Source: Phytomonospora endophytica (lineage in GTDB: Bacteria; Actinomycetota; Actinomycetes; Mycobacteriales; Micromonosporaceae). Taken from it: a DNA stretch of 64,000 nucleotides. The DNA is taken from positions 50,837-114,836 of the forward strand of contig NZ_JACHGT010000023.1 in the NCBI RefSeq assembly GCF_014202425.1, given 5' to 3'. Of this stretch, positions 53,812 through 60,356 are shown piece by piece (position 1 is the first letter of the stretch; the number at the start of each line of letters is the position of its first letter). The position numbers and the translations under genes are program-made. The notes below the pieces were generated by a model. That model was not told the origin of the DNA. It searched no databases and was given only the letters and a program-made list of their open reading frames with translations.

Positions 53812-53919
53812 ATGCGAATCAGGGCCCGACGCTGGAGAGCAGTTGCCCTTACGGCCATTGGGGCTGACATTGCACTGGCCCTGGTAGTTCTCGTAATGAT
53901 CACAACCCAGCGCAGCTGA
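53812..53919 (+). CDS. 35-residue membrane peptide (toxin candidate)
   Basis: The ATG at 53812 is preceded by AAGGAGGATGAC, one of the strongest ribosome-binding sites in the window. The peptide has a very basic N-terminus (MRIRARRWRAVALTAIGADI) and a single hydrophobic helix (ALALVVLVMI), ending TTQRS. Size, charge and topology resemble small membrane-acting toxins, but no named family is recognised. It sits between cas3 and cas8e, converging on a degenerate CRISPR unit whose spacer partly matches its upstream region. Confidence 0.6.
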   Translation: MRIRARRWRAVALTAIGADIALALVVLVMITTQRS

Positions 53920-53935
53920 GTTCCGTCCGAAATGG

Positions 53936-53972
53936 GGCGTGGTGAGCCGCCTTAGACTCGGCTCACCACGCC
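53936..53972. terminator. Perfect hairpin between the peptide gene and the degenerate repeats
   Basis: A 14-base perfect stem (53936-53949 with 53959-53972) and a nine-base loop, 17 bases after the peptide stop. It abuts the outer degenerate repeat, so it could end both the rightward peptide transcript and a leftward guide transcript. Confidence 0.75.
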
Positions 53973-54056
53973 GCCTCCACGCTCGTGGAGAACCTCACTT
54001 CATAGACGGTAGAAGCACCGCCGCTACCGGTCCACCTCCACGCCGGTGGAGAGTGC
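53968..54056 (-). ncRNA. Degenerate CRISPR unit: repeat-like, 32-nt spacer, repeat-like (CreA-like guide candidate)
   Basis: Two diverged repeats lie 61 bases apart, exactly one array unit. In leftward orientation the first (54056-54029) keeps the hairpin arms and a perfect 3' handle (GTGGAGGTGGACC, then G); it differs from array 1 at four positions (2, 3, 12, 13). The second (53995-53968) keeps the hairpin core perfectly (TCTCCACGAGCGTGGAGG) but has lost both flanks. This pattern (functional handle upstream, stem only downstream) is that reported for CreA antitoxin RNAs. The spacer is the reverse strand of 53996-54027. The adjacent leader motif of the real arrays is absent. Confidence 0.6.
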
Positions 54057-54148
54057 GAAAAGGTGCAGGTCATTCAAGGCAATGAGTGGTGATTCTCTGC
54101 TTCATCAGGGTGAACTCACTGTCGCCCGCGGATATCTCCAGCTAGATC

Positions 54149-54176
54149 ACCGCACCTCCACCTGCGTGGAGAGTAC
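54149..54176 (-). repeat. Third degenerate CRISPR repeat
   Basis: It keeps CACCTCCAC and CGTGGAGAG of the plus-strand repeat but has a changed loop and a lost handle. It lies 120 bases from the middle degenerate repeat, close to two array units with a missing repeat between. Probably a relic. Confidence 0.6.
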
Positions 54177-54319
54177 AGCCGATCAACCGAACTACACGCC
54201 ACCTTGCCCGAACGATCAACATCGGCCACGAAGGATGATCAAGTCCCTACTGAGGGTGGCATTCCGTCGGACTCTCGTGGCAGGATCCGTCAGTCCGCTC
54301 CAGTCCACAAGGGAGCACC

Positions 54320-55843
54320 GTGTCACCGCCCACGTTCAATCTCCTCACCGAACCGTTCATCCCCGTCACCTGGACCGACCCGACCCCTGGTGCCGCATCA
54401 ACGATCGGCATCCGCGAGCTTTTCCTTCGCGCACAGGACATCGCCGATCTGGCCGTCCCGTCCCCGCCAGCCGCCAGCGGTCTCATGCGCATCTTGTACG
54501 TTCTCGCCGCCGAGATCAGTGGCCTCAACGACCAGGAAGCGCACGACGACTGGAACCGAGAACGCCTCCGCCTCGCGAAGCAGACGAGTTTCGACCCTCA
54601 AGCCGTCGATAGGGTCCTCGGCACAGCCGCCGAGTCCCGCTGGGATCTCTTCGACGAGCGTTTCCCTTGGCTGCAGGATCCCCGCCTGGCCACCGAATGC
54701 CCCAAGACAACTGGGATCAACAAGTTCGTGTGGGGCCGCGTCGCAGGGAACAACCAGGTGTTCGTCTCCCACGACACCGACGCCGTGCCGCGACCGATCC
54801 CCACAAGCGAAGCGATTTGGCACCTCTTGGCCTGGCTGTACTACGGCCCGTCGGGACGATGCTCGGCGCGTGTCGTCGACGGGAAGTCCGAGGCGAACGT
54901 GACCGCCGGACAACTGCGGCGGTCACTGTCGATCCACCCCTGGGCCCCGACGTTGTACCAGACCCTGATCGCGGGCCAGGTCTACGACGAGTACTTCGAC
55001 CCCGACGAAGACCTCCCGGCGTGGGACGAACCGCAGTTGCACAATCCCCTCGGTGTTCCGCCGGAACTCCACGGTTCGCGGATCCTGGCCGGCCAGTTCC
55101 GCCACGCGGTGCAGCTGGTACCCAATGAAGACGGGTCGATGGTCACTGATGCGTATGTGACCTGGTCGTTGCGTAAGCCGTTCGAGCCGACGACCGACCC
55201 GTACCTGATGTACGCGGTCAACGCCAAGGGCGAACAGTTCCCGCGATATGCCGACGCCGACCGCGCGATCTGGCGCGACCTGGACGCCCTCCTGCGCCAC
55301 GACCGCGCCGAGCGCAAACTGATCCGCCCGAAGGTTCTCAACGCCGCAACGGCCTTCGGCGTCGACTACCTGAAGACACTACGGATCCGTGTGTTCGCCT
55401 TCGACCAGGACGGCCAGACCCGCGACCGGCAATACTTCACCGCCGACACCCCACCGATCCTCGACGCGCTGGCCGAGGACATCGAACGCGCCCACCGTAT
55501 CCAGGCCGCGGTCACCGCCGGGAACACCAGCGGACACGCACTCACCACCACCCTGTCGGTGGCATGGCGGGAGACGACCAAGGCCGACCCGAAGAAAACT
55601 CCCCCGTGGCTGGAGAAGGCCGCCGCGCGCTATTGGAGCGAGGCCGAGCAGGAATTCTGGAGCATTGTCGGCGCCGACGACCCACCTGGTGATCCGATTC
55701 CCAACGCGTTCATCCTCTTGGCCGCCAGGGTCTTCGACGACGCCACCAACGAATACGCCTTCAACCCCCGCTTCGTTCGCGCCCTCGAGGAGCAGCGCCG
55801 CTGGCTGTTCACCGGCTGGCAGAAGCTTGGAGACCACACATGA
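54320..55843 (+). CDS. cas8e: Cas8e (Cse1/CasA), Cascade large subunit
   Basis: A 507-residue protein, the usual Cse1 length. The N-terminus FNLLTEPFIPVTWTD is the family hallmark. Later segments include WDLFDERFPWLQDPRLA, NQVFVSHDTDAVPRPIPTSE and LLAWLYYGPSGR, and a helical C-terminal domain. It recognises the PAM and recruits Cas3. The GTG start is preceded by GGGAG. Its stop overlaps the cse2 start (ATGA). Confidence 0.96.
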   Translation: MSPPTFNLLTEPFIPVTWTDPTPGAASTIGIRELFLRAQDIADLAVPSPPAASGLMRILYVLAAEISGLNDQEAHDDWNRERLRLAKQTSFDPQAVDRVLGTAAESRWDLFDERFPWLQDPRLATECPKTTGINKFVWGRVAGNNQVFVSHDTDAVPRPIPTSEAIWHLLAWLYYGPSGRCSARVVDGKSEANVTAGQLRRSLSIHPWAPTLYQTLIAGQVYDEYFDPDEDLPAWDEPQLHNPLGVPPELHGSRILAGQFRHAVQLVPNEDGSMVTDAYVTWSLRKPFEPTTDPYLMYAVNAKGEQFPRYADADRAIWRDLDALLRHDRAERKLIRPKVLNAATAFGVDYLKTLRIRVFAFDQDGQTRDRQYFTADTPPILDALAEDIERAHRIQAAVTAGNTSGHALTTTLSVAWRETTKADPKKTPPWLEKAAARYWSEAEQEFWSIVGADDPPGDPIPNAFILLAARVFDDATNEYAFNPRFVRALEEQRRWLFTGWQKLGDHT

Positions 55844-56502
55844 GCACCACCGCGCCCAGCGTCCTCACCTCGGCGGCGTCGGCCCTGATTCGCGACCTCG
55901 CCAAGAACCGATGGAGAAATGGCGAGGCGACGCCGCCCATCCTCGACATCCCAGGAGACCGGGCGACACTCGCTCGCTGTCTCGGTAGACCCTTCAGCGA
56001 TCTCTCATGGCTGCAAGCCGAGCGGTTCGTTTCCCCACATCTGCCTGCGGGCGCTGATACCGCCACGGAGCAGGCCTTCTTCCTCGTCGCCGCGATGGTA
56101 TGCGGGCAGTCCCCGCGCGGACGGGCGCTCGACACCGGGCGTGACCGAGTGTCGTCCTCCGACGATCCGTCAGCCGGGTCGCTGGGCCGGGCGATGGCCA
56201 TCGCGGTCGTGCACCGCCGTCTTCTCGACGACAAGGGCGCCGAAGGCCGCCTACTTCAGCTCGCTTCGCAGGACACCGCCGGGCTGCACCGCCGACTTCC
56301 GACCTTGGTGAAGTTCCTGCGAGACGGGAGGACCCCGCTGAGCTGGGAACAGCTCATCGTCGACCTCGCGCAGTGGCGCTACGGCCGCAATGAGACCGCC
56401 CGTTCGTGGATGCGCGACTACCACCGCACCCGACTCAACCTCGAAGCCAACAAGCGGCGCAAAGACAAGATCAGCGACTCCCCCGAAAGTGAGAACCGAT
56501 GA
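55840..56502 (+). CDS. cse2: Cse2 (CasB), Cascade small subunit
   Basis: A 220-residue, mainly helical protein with LIRDLAKNRWRNGEATPPIL, LGRAMAIAVVHRRLLDD and TLVKFLRDGRTPLSWEQLIV typical of Cse2. It stabilises the non-target strand in the complex. It overlaps cas8e and cas7e by four bases each. Confidence 0.94.
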   Translation: MSTTAPSVLTSAASALIRDLAKNRWRNGEATPPILDIPGDRATLARCLGRPFSDLSWLQAERFVSPHLPAGADTATEQAFFLVAAMVCGQSPRGRALDTGRDRVSSSDDPSAGSLGRAMAIAVVHRRLLDDKGAEGRLLQLASQDTAGLHRRLPTLVKFLRDGRTPLSWEQLIVDLAQWRYGRNETARSWMRDYHRTRLNLEANKRRKDKISDSPESENR

Positions 56503-57644
56503 GCACCGCCCGCTACGTCGACATCCACGTCCTGCAGACGCTGCCGTTCAGTAACCCCAACCGCGACGAGCACGGTTCTCCGAAAACCGTCCAATTCGGA
56601 GGGACGGAGCGTTCGCGGATTTCCAGCCAGTCCTGGAAGCGGCAGGTCCGTCTCAAGGTGGAGCACGAGGTCGGGGACGCCGCCGTGCGCACTCGCCGGG
56701 TCGTGCACGGGGTCGCCGAGCGCCTGGTCGGGCAGGGCTGGCCGAAAGCCGAGGCCGAAGCCGCCGGCCGTCAGGTCGCCCGCTCGGCAGGTAAGGGCAT
56801 CAAGCTGGAGCGCTCCAAGGACGAGCAGGATGCCGAGGTCCTCACAACCTCGGTGCTGCTGTACCTCCCGAAGAGCGGCCTGGACGAACTCACCGCCATC
56901 GCCGCAGAGTTCCGCGACGAAATCGTCGCCGAGGAAGATAAGCCCGAAGCCAAGCGCAAGGGAATCCTGCCCGCGGACCGCATCACCGAGGTCCTCGGCC
57001 GCCGCAGCGCCTCGATCAACCTCTTCGGCCGGATGCTCGCCGAACTGCCCGGCGCCAACGTCGACGGCAGCGTCCAGATGGCCCACGCCTTCACCACCCA
57101 CTCCACCGTCCCGGAGTACGACTTCTTCAGCGCAGTCGACGACATCGAAGCCGAAGCAAAAATCCCCGGCAGCGGCCACATCAACACCGCCCTGTTCTCC
57201 GCCGGCACCTTCTACCGGTACGCCAACGTCAATCTCGCCGACCTGCTCGACAACCTCGGCAGCGACACCAAGACCGCACGCGAACTCACCGGAGCATTCC
57301 TCGACGCATTCCTGGTCACGGTTCCCACCGGCAAGGCCATGCCTACCGCGCCCATGTCGATCCCTGATCTCGTCTACATCTCGGTGCGCTCCGACCGGCC
57401 GGTGTCGATGGCTTCGGCCTTCGAAAGCGCCGTGAATTCGCAGACCGGGCACATCGAACCGTCCATCCAGCGCCTCGACGCCTACGCCGGACGCGTCGGA
57501 AAACTCCTCGGCACCGACCGGCGCCTGTGGCACTCCCATGTCACCAGCACCGATGCAGTGGTCACCGGCCTTGGCGAGAGCCAGGATTCCTTCGACGCAC
57601 TGGTAACAGCCGCCCTGGAGCGCGCGTACAGCGAGGCGAGCTGA
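56499..57644 (+). CDS. cas7e: Cas7e (Cse4/CasC), Cascade backbone
   Basis: A 381-residue RAMP-fold protein with YVDIHVLQTLPFSNPNRDEH, RISSQSWKRQVR and SINLFGRMLAELPGANVDGS, all family hallmarks; six copies coat the crRNA in Cascade. It overlaps the next gene by one base (TGATG). Confidence 0.97.
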   Translation: MSTARYVDIHVLQTLPFSNPNRDEHGSPKTVQFGGTERSRISSQSWKRQVRLKVEHEVGDAAVRTRRVVHGVAERLVGQGWPKAEAEAAGRQVARSAGKGIKLERSKDEQDAEVLTTSVLLYLPKSGLDELTAIAAEFRDEIVAEEDKPEAKRKGILPADRITEVLGRRSASINLFGRMLAELPGANVDGSVQMAHAFTTHSTVPEYDFFSAVDDIEAEAKIPGSGHINTALFSAGTFYRYANVNLADLLDNLGSDTKTARELTGAFLDAFLVTVPTGKAMPTAPMSIPDLVYISVRSDRPVSMASAFESAVNSQTGHIEPSIQRLDAYAGRVGKLLGTDRRLWHSHVTSTDAVVTGLGESQDSFDALVTAALERAYSEAS

Positions 57645-58399
57645 TGCCGGGGATCCTGCTGCGGCTGACCGGGCCGCTGCAGAGCTGGGGGTCGCAGAGC
57701 CGCTTCCACCTGCGTGACACCGCCGCATACCCGACTCGCTCGGGTCTGCTGGGGATGCTCGCCGCCGCCTGCGGGATACCGCGCGGCGGCGACCTCGGCG
57801 AACTCGCTCAGCTCGACTTCACCGTCCGCGTCGACCGGCCCGGGGTGCGCACCCTCGACTTCCACACCGTCGGCGGCGGCCTGCCTCGCGACTGGACCGT
57901 GCCCACTGCAGAAGGAGGGCGTCGTCCCGAAGGCGGCGCCACCATCGTGACCCGCCGCCACTACCTCGCCGACGCCGCCTTCGTCGCCGCCGTCACCGGC
58001 GAGACCAGCGTCCTTGAACGCGTCCTCCACGCCCTTGCCAAGCCGACGTGGCAACCGTTCCTCGGGCGACGATCCTGTCCGCCCGAGCAGCCGCTGAGCC
58101 TTGGCGCGATCCACGATGACGCTCTCGCCGAGCTCCTGCGCGTTCCCATCGCACGAACAGCACCTAGGGGCGCCGACGATGTTGGCATTGACGTCGTCGG
58201 ATCACGGCCATTCCCGCAAGCCGCGGTAACACCCGCACGGACGGCGATCGCCGATGACCCGGTCGCATCCACCGGCGGTGAACGCGGGTTCCGCCGGCGC
58301 GACGTATACGTCTCGACCTTGCGGCTACCCGCTCGCCTGTGCGCCGGCATCGGCGACCTCTACCTCGACCGTCTCGCCACATATCTGGACGGGCAATGA
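57644..58399 (+). CDS. cas5e: Cas5e (CasD)
   Basis: A 251-residue protein beginning MPGILLRLTGPLQSWGSQSR, the diagnostic Cas5e start, then RDTAAYPTRSGLLGMLAAAC. It binds the crRNA 5' handle. The ATG overlaps the cas7e stop. Confidence 0.97.
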   Translation: MPGILLRLTGPLQSWGSQSRFHLRDTAAYPTRSGLLGMLAAACGIPRGGDLGELAQLDFTVRVDRPGVRTLDFHTVGGGLPRDWTVPTAEGGRRPEGGATIVTRRHYLADAAFVAAVTGETSVLERVLHALAKPTWQPFLGRRSCPPEQPLSLGAIHDDALAELLRVPIARTAPRGADDVGIDVVGSRPFPQAAVTPARTAIADDPVASTGGERGFRRRDVYVSTLRLPARLCAGIGDLYLDRLATYLDGQ

Positions 58400-59025
58400 T
58401 GACCACCTGGCTCACCAAGATCACGCTTGTCGCCGGAGACCGAGCCGTCCAACGGCTGCTCGACGACGCCGGCGCCTTGCACAACGCCCTCATGCGGCTC
58501 GTCCCCGACGGCCTCGGCGACCACCCGCGTGCCCAGACCGGGCTGCTCTACCGCGTCGAACAGCACACCAGGACACCGCAGATCCTCGCCCAGACGACAG
58601 TCGAGCCCGACATCTCCCGGCTCGACAAACGCCTCGCCGACCAAGTCGCCGTCCGCGACCTCACCGGATTCCTTACGGGACTGCGTAACGGCAACCGCGT
58701 CCGGTACCGCATCACCGCCAACCCCACCAAACGCCACGGCCGCTCCGCCAACGACGGCAAAGCCGGCAAGCTCTACGTCGTCTCCGGGGCTCTGGCCGAA
58801 CGCTGGTGGACCGACCGCGCCGCCGAAGGCGGCCTCGACGTGCGCTCGGTCGAGTACCGCAAGCTGCCCGAGATCCGGGTGCGCGCCAAGGGATCCCACG
58901 CCGCCGCCCAGTTCGACGGCGGCGCCGTCATCACCGACGCCGACCACGTCCGCGCCATGATCACAGACGGCCTAGGCCGCGCGAAGTCCTACGGCTGCGG
59001 CCTCCTCAGCCTCGGACCCGCCTGA
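58396..59025 (+). CDS. cas6e: Cas6e (CasE), pre-crRNA endoribonuclease
   Basis: A 209-residue RAMP nuclease with TWLTKITLVAGDR, a His in DAGALHNALMRLVPD (the catalytic His position near the N-terminus) and a C-terminal glycine-rich loop, ITDGLGRAKSYGCGLLSLGP. It cuts repeats at the base of the CTCCAC/GTGGAG stem. The start ATGATG overlaps the cas5e stop. Confidence 0.96.
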   Translation: MMTTWLTKITLVAGDRAVQRLLDDAGALHNALMRLVPDGLGDHPRAQTGLLYRVEQHTRTPQILAQTTVEPDISRLDKRLADQVAVRDLTGFLTGLRNGNRVRYRITANPTKRHGRSANDGKAGKLYVVSGALAERWWTDRAAEGGLDVRSVEYRKLPEIRVRAKGSHAAAQFDGGAVITDADHVRAMITDGLGRAKSYGCGLLSLGPA

Positions 59026-59030
59026 CCGCA

Positions 59031-60011
59031 ATGGCCACCACCGACCCGCGGCGGCGCCTCGCGGCGCCGACCGTGGCGATGCTGCCCCGCATCGCCGACA
59101 GCCTCTCCTTTCTTTACCTGGAGCACGTTCGCGTCGTCCAAGACGACACCGGGGTGTGCGCCCAAGTCGTGCAAGCCGACGGCCGACAGGACAAGGTCTA
59201 CCTCCCCGTCGCCGCCCTCGCCTGCATCCTGCTGGGCACCGGCACGTCGGCCACCAGCCCGGCCATCGCCACCATCGCCCGCCACGGCGCGACCGTGCTG
59301 TGGACCGGATCCGGCGGTGTGCGCATGTACGCCGCCGGCCACACCAGCGAACAAGGCACCCACTGGCTCGAACGACAAGTCAGAGCCTGGGCCGATACCG
59401 ACACCCGCCTGGAAACCGCGCGCCTCATGTACGAGATGCGCTTCGACGAAGACATCGCGCCCGGGACCGGCCTCAACCAGCTCCGTGGCCTCGAAGGCCA
59501 GCGGATGAAGCGCCTCTATCAGGCGCTGGCCGACAAGTACCGGCTCCGCGGCTTCAGGCGGCAATACGACCCGCACACCTGGGACGCCCAAAACCCCGTC
59601 AACCAGGCCCTGTCGGCGGCCAACACCGCTCTCTACGGCATTGTGCACGCCGCGATCTGCGCCCTCGGATGTTCACCCGCCCTCGGGTTCGTGCACTCGG
59701 GGAAACAACTCTCCTTCGTCTACGACATCGCTGACCTCTACAAGGCCGAGCACACCGTGCCCCTCGCCTTCGCCCTCCACCGCGCCGGAAACCCCGACAG
59801 CGAAGCCCGCCGACGCCTACGCGACGAGTTCCGCCTTTACCGGCTCATGCCACGCATCGTCAACGACATCCAGGCCCTCCTCGACCCCGACACCGACACC
59901 GACACCGACACCCCCGACGAGATACCCCAACCCCAAGTCGTGAACCTGTGGGACCCCATCCGCGGCGAACTCCCCGGCGGTGTCAACTACGCCACCAACG
60001 AAGACTGGTGA
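59031..60011 (+). CDS. cas1: Cas1 integrase
   Basis: A 326-residue protein of the I-E adaptation complex: LPRIADSLSFLYLEHVRVVQ, YEMRFDEDIAPGTGLNQLRG then LEGQRMKRLYQ (metal-binding Glu in EGQRM), NPVNQALSAANTALYGIVHA, and GFVHSGKQLSFVYDIADLYK (His and Asp of the active site). A DTDTDTDT run near the C-terminus comes from a short tandem repeat. Confidence 0.97.
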   Translation: MATTDPRRRLAAPTVAMLPRIADSLSFLYLEHVRVVQDDTGVCAQVVQADGRQDKVYLPVAALACILLGTGTSATSPAIATIARHGATVLWTGSGGVRMYAAGHTSEQGTHWLERQVRAWADTDTRLETARLMYEMRFDEDIAPGTGLNQLRGLEGQRMKRLYQALADKYRLRGFRRQYDPHTWDAQNPVNQALSAANTALYGIVHAAICALGCSPALGFVHSGKQLSFVYDIADLYKAEHTVPLAFALHRAGNPDSEARRRLRDEFRLYRLMPRIVNDIQALLDPDTDTDTDTPDEIPQPQVVNLWDPIRGELPGGVNYATNEDW

Positions 60012-60023
60012 GGCAGGACCGCT

Positions 60024-60338
60024 GTGGCAAACATGGTCGTGATCGCGACAACCGCAGTACCTGACCACGTCCGCGGAGCACTCACCCGCTGGATGACCGA
60101 ACCCGCACCGGGCCTCTACGTGGGCACCATGTCCGCGAAAGTCCGCGACGAACTCTGGTACGCCGTCGCCGCCTCAGTCGCCGACGGTGCCGCGGTATGC
60201 CTTTATCCCGCCGACAACGAACAGCGCTACGCCATCCGCACCGCCGGACAACGCCGACGCCGACCGATCGACTTCGACGGGCTCACTCTCGTGGCGTTCC
60301 AAGGCCTTGACGAGCAGAACGGTAAAACGGGTCAGTAA
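60024..60338 (+). CDS. cas2: Cas2 (type I-E)
   Basis: A 104-residue Cas2 of the CasABCDE type: MVVIATTAVPDHVRGALTRW, GLYVGTMSAKVRDELW and YPADNEQRYAIRTAGQRRRR. It pairs with Cas1 in spacer acquisition. The GTG start is 12 bases after the cas1 stop. The last codon and stop (CAG TAA) lie inside the array 2 leader motif. Confidence 0.96.
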   Translation: MANMVVIATTAVPDHVRGALTRWMTEPAPGLYVGTMSAKVRDELWYAVAASVADGAAVCLYPADNEQRYAIRTAGQRRRRPIDFDGLTLVAFQGLDEQNGKTGQ

Positions 60339-60356
60339 AAGGCCAGCTCGCGAAGG
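60333..60356 (+). promoter_or_regulatory. Leader-proximal motif of array 2
   Basis: CAGTAAAA, seven variable bases, TCGCGAAGG, directly against the first repeat. It is identical in layout to array 1. Only 18 bases separate the cas2 stop from the repeat, so any longer leader is inside cas2. Confidence 0.8.

Noticed and set aside
59885..59925. GACACC-type tandem repeat inside cas1 as a regulatory repeat
   Set aside because: It lies within the coding frame and simply encodes an Asp-Thr run near the Cas1 C-terminus.
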